Assembly (NCBI GenBank): GCA_964638515.1
Contig: CAZWZL010000027.1
Location: 1-42,159 of the forward strand
Origin: CAYPGJ01 sp964638515
GTDB taxonomy: Bacteria; Planctomycetota; Phycisphaerae; Phycisphaerales; UBA1924
DNA length: 42,159 nt
Direction of reading: 5' to 3'
In this document: positions 17,109 to 24,838 of the stretch, piece by piece
Layout of the letters: each line of letters begins with the position of its first letter
Numbering within the stretch: the stretch's first letter is position 1
Translations under genes and position numbers: made by a program
Notes under the pieces: generated by a model
The model's database searches: none
What the model saw: the letters and a program-made list of their open reading frames with translations, nothing else
Told to the model about the DNA's origin: nothing

Positions 17109-17747
17109 TCAGCGTCGACGGCGCAAACCCATGAGCCCGAGCCCTACCGCGGCCATCCCGGCGCCGGTGGGGAGCGGGATGGGCGTGCCCTCCGGCGGCT
17201 CGCTCGGGGGAATGTTGACGTACGACTCGCTCTGACCGTTGGCGAACGCGATGGCGTGCATGCCGACGCGCAGTGTTCCCGAAGTGAGCGCCGCGGCCAC
17301 GTCGGCGAACGACGCACCGCCCGCGAGCGAGAAGTTGATGCCGACCGTCTCGCCAGCGTTCACGCCGTTGTGCGACGGCGGCGAGTTCGCGTTGATCGCG
17401 AAGTGCGACACGAACCCGAGCGTGCTCCCCGCTGGGAGATTGCCCGGGCTCGACATCACGCTGTAGCCCGTCCCGGGCGAGAGCACCAGACCCGTGATGC
17501 CCGCCAGAACGCCGGCCGAGTTGTCCCAGTAGACGTTCTTGAGCGCGAACGCCGCGGGGCCGAGGTTCGACACGCCGAACCGCACGCCGCCGATGATCTC
17601 GATCACCTCAACGCTGATCTGTGCCTCGCCCTGCGAGACGCTGGCTGCGCCGTTGGACGTGATCGCGCTCACGCTCATCGTGAGCGCCGACGCGCAGGCG
17701 CCGCACATCGAGACCCCGACCATCCCCGCCGCAATCGAACGCATCAT
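17109..17747 (-). CDS. Secreted CTERM protein, tandem paralogue A
   Basis: A 212-residue exported protein. A signal peptide covers residues 1-21 ('AGMVGVSMCGACASA'). The body shares a block pattern with the neighbouring gene: 'AITSNGAASVSQGEAQI', 'GGVRFGVSN', 'YWDNSAGVL', 'SPGNLPAGS', 'LRVGMHAIAFANGQSESYVN'. The C-terminus is the sorting tail 'PIPLPTGAG', hydrophobic stretch, 'RRRR'. I know no function for this family; the content suggests a beta-rich surface protein. The ATG at 17745-17747 follows GGAGAG, and a plausible promoter (TTGCTC - 16 bp - TACACT) lies upstream. It faces the prpC terminator. Confidence 0.78.
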   Translation of the reverse strand: MMRSIAAGMVGVSMCGACASALTMSVSAITSNGAASVSQGEAQISVEVIEIIGGVRFGVSNLGPAAFALKNVYWDNSAGVLAGITGLVLSPGTGYSVMSSPGNLPAGSTLGFVSHFAINANSPPSHNGVNAGETVGINFSLAGGASFADVAAALTSGTLRVGMHAIAFANGQSESYVNIPPSEPPEGTPIPLPTGAGMAAVGLGLMGLRRRR

Positions 17748-17806
17748 CGCTTTTCTCTCCTCCGTTGGCGCCGGTCGGCGATCCGCCCGGCGAGGCACTT
17801 CCCTCA

Positions 17807-17834
17807 AGTGTACGCGCTGCCCGGTCAAGAGCAA
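17807..17834 (-). promoter_or_regulatory. Candidate promoter for CTERM paralogue A
   Basis: On the minus strand, TTGCTC (17834-17829) and TACACT (17812-17807) are separated by 16 bp and lie about 60 bp before the ATG at 17747. A second TTGACC directly adjoins the -35 candidate. Confidence 0.45.
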
Positions 17835-17965
17835 GGTGCCAGTGGGTCAAATCGACATCACTCCCCGCCACAGACCGACGCGGCTGACAGGATCATTCAA
17901 ACCCGCCTCGCGTTCGCACGAGCAGTTATCGGGCTCCAGCGCGCGACTCTCGTCCTACCGGTCGT

Positions 17966-18598
17966 TCAGCGCCGGCGGCGAGAACCCGCGGCGCCCAGGC
18001 CGAGCGCGCACAGTGCGCCGGCCGACGGCAGCGGGACCACGGGCTGCTCCTCCGGCGGGAGGTTCACGAACGCTTCGCTCTGGCCATTGGCGAATGACGT
18101 GACATGCATCCCGATGCGCAGCCCGCCGGACGACAGCGCGCTCGACACGTCGGAAAACGTCATCAATGCGGCCAGCGAGAATTCAACACCCAACGATTCG
18201 CCCGGATTGATCCCGTTTGAGCTCGGCGGCGGGAGCGCGCGCACCTCAAAGTGCTCCGTGAATCCGACGTTGTTGCCCGAAGGCAGGTTGCCAGGCGAAG
18301 GATCGACCACGAAGACCACGCCGGGCCCGCTCGGATCCAGCAGGCTGATGCTCCCCAGCACACCCGAACTGTTGTCCCAATAAATCTGCGCGACGGACAT
18401 CGCGTCGAGGCCGCCGACAGAGACGCCGAACCGCACGCCCCCGGCAACCTCCGAGACGGTGACCGAAATACCAGCGAGCCCCTGCGCCACGCTGGCCGCA
18501 CCGTTGGACGTGATGGCGCTGAGCGGCAATGTCACCCCGCTCGCTCCCGTGAAGCTCGCAGCGATGCCGATGAGTCCTGCCCAATGCGATGAACGCAT
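17966..18598 (-). CDS. Secreted CTERM protein, tandem paralogue B
   Basis: A 210-residue exported protein homologous over its whole length to the gene downstream (17109-17747). Shared blocks include 'LSAITSNGAASVAQG', 'EVAGGVRFGVSV', 'IYWDNSSGVLGSI', 'PSPGNLPSGNNVGF' and 'LRIGMHVTSFANGQSEAFVN'. Residues 1-22 are a signal peptide, and the end is 'PLPSAGALCALGLGAAG' plus 'RRRR'. The ATG at 18596-18598 follows AAAGGAGAG. The gene has its own strong promoter, so the pair arose by duplication with separate control rather than as a simple operon. Function is unknown. Confidence 0.78.
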   Translation of the reverse strand: MRSSHWAGLIGIAASFTGASGVTLPLSAITSNGAASVAQGLAGISVTVSEVAGGVRFGVSVGGLDAMSVAQIYWDNSSGVLGSISLLDPSGPGVVFVVDPSPGNLPSGNNVGFTEHFEVRALPPPSSNGINPGESLGVEFSLAALMTFSDVSSALSSGGLRIGMHVTSFANGQSEAFVNLPPEEQPVVPLPSAGALCALGLGAAGSRRRR

Positions 18599-18660
18599 GT
18601 CCCGCTCTCCTTTACTCAAGAGGCAATCCATCACGCGGGCTCTTGACCTCGAATCGCGCC

Positions 18661-18686
18661 GAATGAGGTCCGGACCCACCTCATTC
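18661..18686 (-). repeat. Perfect 9-bp inverted repeat at the transcription start of CTERM paralogue B
   Basis: GAATGAGGT (18661-18669) and ACCTCATTC (18678-18686) flank an 8-base spacer. It begins directly next to the -10 hexamer on the downstream side, so it is either an operator or a hairpin at the very 5' end of the mRNA. Confidence 0.6.
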
Positions 18687-18714
18687 AGGGTATCTCAAGA
18701 CCTTTGCCGGTCAA
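18687..18714 (-). promoter_or_regulatory. Strong candidate promoter for CTERM paralogue B
   Basis: On the minus strand, TTGACC (18714-18709), a 16-bp spacer and TACCCT (18692-18687) lie about 90 bp before the ATG at 18598. It is the best -35/-10 pair seen in the window. Confidence 0.55.
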
Positions 18715-18845
18715 TCGTGGATCGCACAAAAAAACGAGCGAATCCATGGATCCCGACCCGAACACGTTCCAAAAACATGGGCGACCCCGCCACCACGAGG
18801 CCGCGCGATCCACCTACAACCACCCAAAGCCCTGGCCGCGCCCGC

Positions 18846-19436
18846 TCAGTTCCGCCGACGCCCCCTCGGCCCCACGATCAGCAGCGACACCGCCATCAAC
18901 GCAGCCCCGCCCGGCGCCGGGATCGTTCGCACCTTGAACATCACGTCGTTGTAGTCCATGTCCGACACCTTGGGATCGAGAATGTCCTCAACCCCCACGC
19001 TCGCGAAGTACCCCTTCTGATCCGTCCCGAACGCGAGCCCGAAAAACGCCGACGTGTCATCGCTGTCCGTGCGCTGCAGCTGGCCCTTCGGCGCCACCTT
19101 CACGCCCTTCGTGATCAGGTACGCAAAGTGCAGCGTCGTGCCCGACTCAAAAGCGCCGATCTCCACCGTGGTCCCCGCCGTCGTGCCCTTGTTGCTGAAG
19201 GCGAACTTGCCCAGGTTGTTCGCGTCCGTCGACGGCGTATACGTGATCGCCTCGCCCGGGCCCTGCCAGCCCAGGAAGTACAGCGAGCCCTTCGCGCCCG
19301 CGCTCGACGACACAAACTCCACGCCGTACGTGCTCGCCGACCACGTCTGGATCGGCGCGCCGGTGATCATCCCCGCGCCCGCCGTGCCCGCGATCAACGT
19401 CGCCATCAAACCCGCCGTCAACGTCTTGCCGATCAT
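18846..19436 (-). CDS. Secreted CTERM protein with DUF4114-like region
   Basis: A 196-residue exported protein. Residues 1-21 form a signal peptide ('LMATLIAGTAGAG'). Near the C-terminus, 'FASVGVEDILDPKVSDMDYNDVMF' has the Asp-rich 'ED...D.DYND' pattern of DUF4114 domains, which are probably calcium-binding surface modules. The end is 'IPAPGGAALMAVSLLIVG' with an Arg-rich tail, a PEP-CTERM-like sorting signal. GGAGGAG precedes the ATG at 19434-19436. It is divergent from the carboxylase gene and lies upstream of the two paralogues but has its own spacing of about 250 bases, so it is probably a separate transcript. Function is unknown beyond surface location. Confidence 0.78.
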   Translation of the reverse strand: MIGKTLTAGLMATLIAGTAGAGMITGAPIQTWSASTYGVEFVSSSAGAKGSLYFLGWQGPGEAITYTPSTDANNLGKFAFSNKGTTAGTTVEIGAFESGTTLHFAYLITKGVKVAPKGQLQRTDSDDTSAFFGLAFGTDQKGYFASVGVEDILDPKVSDMDYNDVMFKVRTIPAPGGAALMAVSLLIVGPRGRRRN

Positions 19437-19698
19437 GTTGTGCTCACTCCTCCGTGGTGCATCCGACAGACGCCCGCAAGGCGCCCGCACCCCTGAAGCG
19501 TGCGATACGACGCGCCCCCACGCCATCGTCCGCTCCGTTCAAACCCACGGCGCGCCGGCACAGCCCAACCCTCGCTCCGTTCGTCCGAAAAACGCCGGCG
19601 CCGCGCTCACCCACGCCCCGCTCCGAAAACCCGGGATCACACCCCCCCGCCGCTACACTCACCCTCTCGCCGCGATTCCACTCCCGAGCCATACGCCC

Positions 19699-21336
19699 AT
19701 GCCCAGCGCCAAACCTTCCGACGCCGCCCCCTTCACCATCAACCGGCTCAGAGAACTCAACGAGGAGTTCCAGCAGCAGGAGAAGACCCTGCGCCTCGGC
19801 GGCGGCACGAAAGCCATCCAGCGACAGCACGAGAAGGGACGCCTCGCCGCGCGCGAACGCATCGACAAGCTCGTCGATGACCCCAAGGCCTTCAGCGAGT
19901 TCGGCCTCTGGGCCGCATTCCATATGTACGAAGAGCACGGCGGCGCACCCGCGGCCGGCGTCGTCACCGGCGTCGCCAACGTCGAGGGCCGCGCGTGCAT
20001 GATCATCGCCAACGACGCCACCGTGAAGGCCGGCGCGTTCTTCCCGATGACCTGCAAGAAGATCATCCGCGCGCAGACCATCGCCCACATGGCCCGCCTC
20101 CCACTCCTCTACCTCGTCGACTCCGCCGGCGTCTTCCTCCCACTGCAGGAGGACGTCTTCCCCGACACCGACGACTTCGGGCGCATCTTCCGCAACAACG
20201 CCGTGATCTCCGCCGACGGCATCACCCAGATCGCGGCCATCATGGGCTACTGCGTCGCGGGCGGCGGATACCTCCCCGTCCTCTGCGACACGCTCCTCAT
20301 GACCGAAGGCTCCGGCCTCTATCTCGCAGGCCCCGCCCTCGTCAAAGCCGCCATCGGCCAGGCCGTCTCCGACGAGGACCTCGGCGGCGCGCTCATGCAC
20401 GCCTCCATCTCCGGCACCGTCGACTACCGCGAGCCCGACGATGAGGCCTGCATCAAGCGCCTCCGCTCCCTCATGGCCAAGAACCAGGGCGCCCCCCAAG
20501 CAGCCGTCGCGCCCAGCGACCCCGGGCCGGATCGCGCCCCCGACGACGTCTATTCCATCTTCACCGACAAGCTCGGCTCGCAGTACGACACGCGCGAGAT
20601 CATCCGTTGCTTCGCGGACAAGGGCTCCATCGACGAGTACCGCGCCGAATATGGCAAGACCATCGTGTGCTCGTACGCCTCAATCAAGAATCGGCCCTGC
20701 GCGATCCTCGCCAACCAGAAGACCGTGCAGAAGCCCGCCGAGGGCGGCATCCAGATCGGCGGCGTCATCTACCACGACTCGGCCGACAAGGCCGCGCGAT
20801 TCATCATGGACGCCAACCAGAAGAAACTTCCCCTCATCTTCCTCCACGACACGACCGGCTTCATGGTCGGACGCGAATCAGAGCAGCACGGCATCATCCG
20901 CGCCGGCGCCAAGATGGTGAACGCGATGGCCAACTCCGTCGTGCCCAAGATCTCGCTCATCATCGGCGGCTCCTACGGCGCCGGGAACTACGCCATGTGC
21001 GGGCGGGCGTTCGACCCGTTCCTCTCCTACGCCTGGCCCGGCGCCAAGTGCTCGGTGATGGGCGCCGCGCAGGCCACGGGCACGCTCGCGATGATCGAGC
21101 AGAAGTCGCGCGAGCGCAAGGGGGAGACCATCGACGAGGAGACACGCAAGTCGATCCTCAAGGCCGTGCACGACTCGTACACCGAGCAGCAGGACATCCG
21201 CCACGCCGCGGCCCGCGGGTGGCTCGACCGGATCATCCAGCCGCACCACACGCGGGACGAACTGGCGCGCGCGCTGGCGATGACGAGCAATTGGGACTAT
21301 TCGAGGCCGTTCAAGACGGGGGTTTTGCAGACCTAA
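19699..21336 (+). CDS. Acyl-CoA carboxylase carboxyltransferase (beta) subunit, methylcrotonyl-CoA carboxylase type
   Basis: A 545-residue carboxyltransferase of the biotin-dependent acyl-CoA carboxylase family. Both crotonase-like halves are present: 'GRLAARERIDKLVDD' and 'ACMIIANDATVKAGAFFP' in the N half, 'PAEGGIQIGGVIYHDSADKA' and 'GGSYGAGNYAMCGRAFDP' in the C half. The pattern 'YLVDSAGVFLPLQEDVFPD' followed by 'FGRIF' resembles methylcrotonyl-CoA carboxylase (leucine breakdown) more than propionyl-CoA carboxylase, and HMG-CoA lyase lies 1.8 kb downstream. A geranyl-CoA or propionyl-CoA role is possible. The biotin-carrying alpha subunit is not in the window. ATG 19699 fits the family length, but no ribosome site is visible; the frame is open about 640 bases upstream, over the divergent CTERM gene. 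Confidence 0.85.
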   Translation: MPSAKPSDAAPFTINRLRELNEEFQQQEKTLRLGGGTKAIQRQHEKGRLAARERIDKLVDDPKAFSEFGLWAAFHMYEEHGGAPAAGVVTGVANVEGRACMIIANDATVKAGAFFPMTCKKIIRAQTIAHMARLPLLYLVDSAGVFLPLQEDVFPDTDDFGRIFRNNAVISADGITQIAAIMGYCVAGGGYLPVLCDTLLMTEGSGLYLAGPALVKAAIGQAVSDEDLGGALMHASISGTVDYREPDDEACIKRLRSLMAKNQGAPQAAVAPSDPGPDRAPDDVYSIFTDKLGSQYDTREIIRCFADKGSIDEYRAEYGKTIVCSYASIKNRPCAILANQKTVQKPAEGGIQIGGVIYHDSADKAARFIMDANQKKLPLIFLHDTTGFMVGRESEQHGIIRAGAKMVNAMANSVVPKISLIIGGSYGAGNYAMCGRAFDPFLSYAWPGAKCSVMGAAQATGTLAMIEQKSRERKGETIDEETRKSILKAVHDSYTEQQDIRHAAARGWLDRIIQPHHTRDELARALAMTSNWDYSRPFKTGVLQT

Positions 21337-21392
21337 ATGGGCTCTTGGAAAGCCTGAAGGATTGAGCGAGAGGCCCCGTCAGCGCCTGGTAA

Positions 21393-21427
21393 TGGTGAGT
21401 GCTTGGTGCGTGATGTGTGATAGGTGA
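21393..21427 (+). repeat. Degenerate heptamer repeat (about five units)
   Basis: The bases fall into seven-base units TGGTGAG, TGCTTGG, TGCGTGA, TGTGTGA and TAGGTGA, with a loose consensus TGNGTGA. The stretch is G/T-rich on a strand that is otherwise C-rich here, and lies in the noncoding gap (21337-21566) after the carboxylase gene. Nothing else in that gap is recognisable. Confidence 0.45.
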
Positions 21428-21566
21428 TCACGGGCGTCTAAAGTCGTCGGACCTAACCGACCGCCGCACGCCCTCCGCGGCCACTGCTTGCCGTTCCGAT
21501 ATGTTTTCCGCCCCTCGGACGCCGGCACAGGCATGGGGGGCGACACGCTCGCCCGGGACCCCTCGC

Positions 21567-22025
21567 TCAATCCTCCAGTTTGATCTTCCAGTTCGTCTCC
21601 TGAATCTTCGCGTTGAGCACGCGCAGCTTTTCCGCGATGTCGTCGGCCTGCCTTTGCAACACGGCAACGTCGAGGTTCACCACCCACTTGATCTCGCGGT
21701 AGCTGTACCGCTCGGGCTCACGGCGCACACCCTTCGCGATCTCCACGAGCAGCTCATGGCGCATCTTGAGCGTCTCACGCTCTTCGATCGCCTCGAGCAT
21801 CGGACGGCCGTCCTCGATCATTGCCTTCGCGTTCGTTCGGTTGATGCGAGTCATCAGCGCTCGAAGTTCTCCGACGAGCCCCATCGATTCCCGCAAAAGC
21901 TTCTCCGGGTCTTCGCGCGGCTTGTCGCCCTCCTGCGTCACCGCCGAAGCCATCACACGCTCCCGCAGCCGCTGATATCGCGTCTGCATATCCGCTCGCA
22001 ACAACAACGCTTCAGCCAACTTCAT
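21567..22025 (-). CDS. DIP1984-family protein
   Basis: A 152-residue, strongly helical, charged protein. It starts 'MKLAEALLLRADMQTRYQRL' and carries 'QEGDKPREDPEKLL', 'TRINRTNAKA' and 'RYSYREIKWVVNLDVAVLQR', the conserved path of the DIP1984 family (sometimes called septicolysin). Members are soluble coiled-coil proteins of unknown function. AGGAG lies before ATG 22023-22025, so the longer open frame upstream is rejected. It is 73 bases downstream of the small membrane gene on the same strand and could be read with the sigma-factor unit. Confidence 0.78.
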   Translation of the reverse strand: MKLAEALLLRADMQTRYQRLRERVMASAVTQEGDKPREDPEKLLRESMGLVGELRALMTRINRTNAKAMIEDGRPMLEAIEERETLKMRHELLVEIAKGVRREPERYSYREIKWVVNLDVAVLQRQADDIAEKLRVLNAKIQETNWKIKLED

Positions 22026-22098
22026 TGGTCCGGTCTCCTGTACCGCCGCGATTGCGGCCGGTGAGCGTAGGCCGTCTCCCATCTCCCCGGCGTCCTCC

Positions 22099-22473
22099 TC
22101 ACCTCCCCCCCACCGCTTCCGCCAGCTTCGCCAGCATCGCCTCCACACGCTTCACCTCGCGCGCCGACTCGCCGTGCAGCATCTCCATCCACGCCCAGAT
22201 CTTCAGGCCCAGCACCGCGAGGCTGAAATACACAAACCCCATCGCCCAGCCGATCTGCCCGCGCGTCGTCTCGGCCCCGAAGAACCGCACCAGGCACACG
22301 ACGCTCAAGCCGAACATCACCAGCGTCAGCCCCCACCCCAGCGCCGTGAGCCACCGGCGACGCCCCCGAAACGTGCCCACCATCAGGTCCACCACCGACT
22401 CGTCCCGCGCCCCGCGCTCCGCTTCCGCGCGCAGCGCCTCGGCGATCCGTCTCGCTTCCTCATGACCGTTCAT
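22099..22473 (-). CDS. Small two-helix membrane protein (DUF6768-like), partner of the sigma factor
   Basis: A 124-residue protein. Residues 1-45 are charged and soluble, then come two membrane helices ('LTALGWGLTLVMFGLSVVCL' and 'GWAMGFVYFSLAVLGLKIW'), then the short helical tail 'WMEMLHGESAREVKRVEAML'. The ending 'KIWAWMEM...REVKRVE' recalls the DUF6768 family, whose role is unknown. AAAGGAG precedes the ATG at 22471-22473, and the start lies 14 bases inside the 3' end of the sigma-factor gene, so the two are translationally coupled. By position it may be a membrane regulator of the sigma factor, but it lacks a recognisable zinc anti-sigma motif. Confidence 0.7.
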   Translation of the reverse strand: MNGHEEARRIAEALRAEAERGARDESVVDLMVGTFRGRRRWLTALGWGLTLVMFGLSVVCLVRFFGAETTRGQIGWAMGFVYFSLAVLGLKIWAWMEMLHGESAREVKRVEAMLAKLAEAVGGR

Positions 22474-23038
22474 CAACGTTCTCCTTTCCTTGTTCCTGTT
22501 CCAACGCGCGGCGCAACGCATCCCGCGCGTGATGCAATCTCGACTTCACCGTCCCCGCCGGGATGTCCAGGGCCATCGCGATCTCCTCCACGCTGAAGCC
22601 CTCCGCGTAGCGCAGGCCCGCCACCGCGGCGTGCTCGCGCGACAGCCCCTCCAACGCCGCGCGAACCGCGCGCGTCGTCTCGTCCCCCGCCCGCTCCTCC
22701 TCCTGCAATCGCGCCCGCGCGCTTTCCCGCAGCCGGCGCGTCATGCGGCGCCTCCGCACGCGCCCCCGAACCCAATCCGCGCTGCGCCGCGTCACGATCC
22801 CCAGCGCCCAGCCCCGGAACGCGCGCGGGTCCTCCAGCGACCCGATCCCCCTCACGATCGACAGCCACGATTCCTGCGCCACGTCCAGCGCCCCTTCCGC
22901 GTCCCGCGTCATCCGCCACGCGTGCCGCAGCACCCTCCCCTCCCACCGGCGCACCAGCGCCCCCATCGCTTCTCCTTCTCCCGCCCGCGCCCGGAGCACG
23001 AGCCACTCATCCACGATGTCCTCGCTCGTGCGCTCCAT
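22460..23038 (-). CDS. ECF-type RNA polymerase sigma factor
   Basis: A 192-residue sigma-70 family factor of the extracytoplasmic-function type. Region 2 covers about residues 30-95 ('EGRVLRHAWRMTRDAEGA', 'VAQESWLSIVRGIGSLED', 'AFRGWALGIVTRRSADWV'). Region 4 is the helix-turn-helix at about 130-185 ('EEIAMALDIPAGTVKSRLHHAR'). Between them is a basic linker 'RGRVRRRRMTRRLRES'. The start is ATG 23036-23038; an upstream GTG at 23081-23083 would add 15 residues. It overlaps the membrane-protein gene by 14 bases and is divergent from the HMG-CoA lyase gene. Targets are unknown. Confidence 0.87.
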   Translation of the reverse strand: MERTSEDIVDEWLVLRARAGEGEAMGALVRRWEGRVLRHAWRMTRDAEGALDVAQESWLSIVRGIGSLEDPRAFRGWALGIVTRRSADWVRGRVRRRRMTRRLRESARARLQEEERAGDETTRAVRAALEGLSREHAAVAGLRYAEGFSVEEIAMALDIPAGTVKSRLHHARDALRRALEQEQGKENVDERS

Positions 23039-23143
23039 GGTCAGAACATCCCAGTCGCTCTCGATGCCTCGCCGGTTCAACACTCTGACAAAAAACCACC
23101 GCGCCGGCCCCCTCCCTCCCCGGTCCTATACCATTCATGCACG

Positions 23144-24079
23144 ATGCCCGACCTCGTGCGCATCACCGACGTCTCCCCCCGGGATGGGCTCCAGAACGAA
23201 CCCGGCGTCGTTCCCGCGCGCGACAAGGCCCGCCTCATCTCCCTTCTGGCCGACGCCCACGTCGACGAGATCGAGGCCGCCTCCTTCGTCTCACCGCGAT
23301 GGATACCCCAGCTCGCCGACGCCGAGGAAACACTCAAACTCCTCCGCGAGAATCCCCCCCGAGGACCACTCCCCACCCTCTCCGTCCTCGTCCCCAACGC
23401 CCAGGGCTTCGAGCGCGCCCTCGCCATCCACAACGCCGGAATGCCCCTCAAGATCGCCGTCTTCACCGCGGCCTCCGAGTCCTTCTCCAAAAAGAACACC
23501 AACGCCTCCATCAACGAAACCATCGACCGCTTCGCCGACTTCCTCCCCCGCGCCTTCAACGCCGGCATGAGCGTCCGCATGTACGTCTCCTGCGCCATCG
23601 CCTGCCCCTTCGAAGGCGCCATCACCCCCTCGGCCGTGCGCAAGGTCGTCAACCAACTCCTCTCTCTCGTCGCGCCCGGCTCCAACGCAGAGATCGATCT
23701 CGCCGACACGATCGGCGTCGCCCACCCCGCCGACGTGGCGTCCCTCCTCTCCGAGTTCTCCGACGACGAACGCGCCGCCCTCACCCTCCACCTGCACGAC
23801 ACCTTCGCGCGCGCCGGAGATTGCGCCCGCCTCGCGCTCGACCTGGGCGTCCGATCCTTCGACGCCTCCGTGGCCGGCCTGGGCGGATGCCCCTTCGCCG
23901 GCTCGCGCGACAAACCCGCACCGGGCAACATCAGCGCCGAAACCCTCCTCCGCGCCATCCGCTCCGAAGGGTTTACCACCGGCGTCGATCTCGCGGCACT
24001 CGCCAAAGCCGCGGACTTCGCCCGCGATATCGTCGCCCGCGCCCGCAATCACATCGCGCCCCCGGGGAGTCCCGAATGA
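23144..24079 (+). CDS. Hydroxymethylglutaryl-CoA lyase
   Basis: A 311-residue TIM-barrel lyase that splits HMG-CoA into acetyl-CoA and acetoacetate, the last step of leucine breakdown. Diagnostic features are 'DVSPRDGLQNE' (residues 9-19), 'SCAIACPFEG' (149-158), 'LHLHDT' with His216 and His218, and the signature 'SVAGLGGCPFA' with Cys249. Length fits the family. ATG 23144 has no Shine-Dalgarno site, and TATACCAT lies just upstream (23127-23134), so the mRNA leader may be very short. The next gene starts inside the stop codon (ATGA), giving a translationally coupled leucine-type unit with two crotonases. An open frame reaches further upstream but runs across the divergent sigma-factor gene. 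Confidence 0.93.
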   Translation: MPDLVRITDVSPRDGLQNEPGVVPARDKARLISLLADAHVDEIEAASFVSPRWIPQLADAEETLKLLRENPPRGPLPTLSVLVPNAQGFERALAIHNAGMPLKIAVFTAASESFSKKNTNASINETIDRFADFLPRAFNAGMSVRMYVSCAIACPFEGAITPSAVRKVVNQLLSLVAPGSNAEIDLADTIGVAHPADVASLLSEFSDDERAALTLHLHDTFARAGDCARLALDLGVRSFDASVAGLGGCPFAGSRDKPAPGNISAETLLRAIRSEGFTTGVDLAALAKAADFARDIVARARNHIAPPGSPE

Positions 24080-24819
24080 TCCGCGTCGAACACCTCGAGC
24101 CGAGCGGCGTCGTCGAGATCATCATCGATCGGCCCGAGAAGCGCAACGCCCTGACCCCCGACATGCAGCGTAACCTCACCGACGCGCTCGCCCGCGCCCA
24201 TGAATCCCACGCGCGCGCCGTGCTCCTCAGCGGGGCCGGCGATGTCTTCTGCGCCGGCTTCGATCTCGCCCTCTGCCGGGACGATCCCTCCGCGATGGGC
24301 GACCTCCTCTCAACCCTCTCCCGCGCGCTCCGCGCCATCCGCCGACTCTCCTGCCCCGTCGTCGTCGCCGCGCAATCCGCCGCCGTCGCCGGCGGCTGCG
24401 CGCTCCTCTCGGCCTGCGACATCGTCGTCGCCGATCGCGCCGCAACTCTGGGCTACCCCGTCGTGCGCCTCGGCGTCTCTCCCGCCGTCACCTCCCCCCT
24501 CCTCCGCCTCTCCCTCAACCCCGCCCGCACCCGTGAACGCCTCCTCGACCCCGCCACCATCACCGGCGAGCGCGCGCACGAACTCGGACTCGTGCACCAT
24601 CTCGCCGACACCCCGCCCCAGGTGCGCCCCCGCGCGCTCGCCCTCGCCTCCGACCTCGCCGCCAAGCCGCCCCACGCGCTCTCCGTCACCAAGCGCTGGC
24701 TCAACGAGCTCGACGGCTCCGACAACGACGCCCTTTTCACCGACGCGCTCCGCGCCTCCCTCTCCATCGCGGGCGGCCCCGAAGAACGCGCGCTCCTCGC
24801 ATCCGTCTGGAAGAAGTAA
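24076..24819 (+). CDS. Enoyl-CoA hydratase/isomerase family protein lacking both catalytic glutamates
   Basis: A 247-residue crotonase-fold protein coupled to HMG-CoA lyase by a four-base overlap. The two oxyanion-hole loops are intact ('DVFCAGFDL' near 57-65 and 'SAAVAGGCALLSACD' near 101-115). The two glutamates used by classical enoyl-CoA hydratase for water addition are replaced: Ala109 in 'GGCAL' and Val129 in 'LGYPVV'. It may therefore catalyse another crotonase-type reaction (isomerisation, thioester hydrolysis, decarboxylation) or serve as a partner to the paralogue downstream, which keeps one Glu. It is clearly related to that paralogue ('LGYP..RLG.SPAV..P' versus 'LGYP..DLG.CPAV..P'), suggesting local duplication. 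Substrate is unknown. Confidence 0.85.
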   Translation: MIRVEHLEPSGVVEIIIDRPEKRNALTPDMQRNLTDALARAHESHARAVLLSGAGDVFCAGFDLALCRDDPSAMGDLLSTLSRALRAIRRLSCPVVVAAQSAAVAGGCALLSACDIVVADRAATLGYPVVRLGVSPAVTSPLLRLSLNPARTRERLLDPATITGERAHELGLVHHLADTPPQVRPRALALASDLAAKPPHALSVTKRWLNELDGSDNDALFTDALRASLSIAGGPEERALLASVWKK

Positions 24820-24838
24820 CCCCCTCGACGAGAGCCCG

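Noticed and set aside
18728..18734. Run of seven A as a minus-strand terminator for the DUF4114-like gene
   Set aside because: The adjacent palindrome GGATCCATGGATTC has no room for a loop and the stem does not abut the run properly.
19054..19698. Upstream extension of the carboxylase open frame
   Set aside because: It overlaps the divergent CTERM gene and its start region; ATG 19699 gives the normal family length.
21337..21566. Possible tRNA or small RNA gene in the gap after the carboxylase gene
   Set aside because: No cloverleaf, T-loop or anticodon arm can be drawn; only the heptamer stretch is notable.
22490..23143. Upstream extension of the HMG-CoA lyase open frame
   Set aside because: It is antisense to the sigma-factor gene and is His/Arg/Pro-rich; the family begins at 23144.
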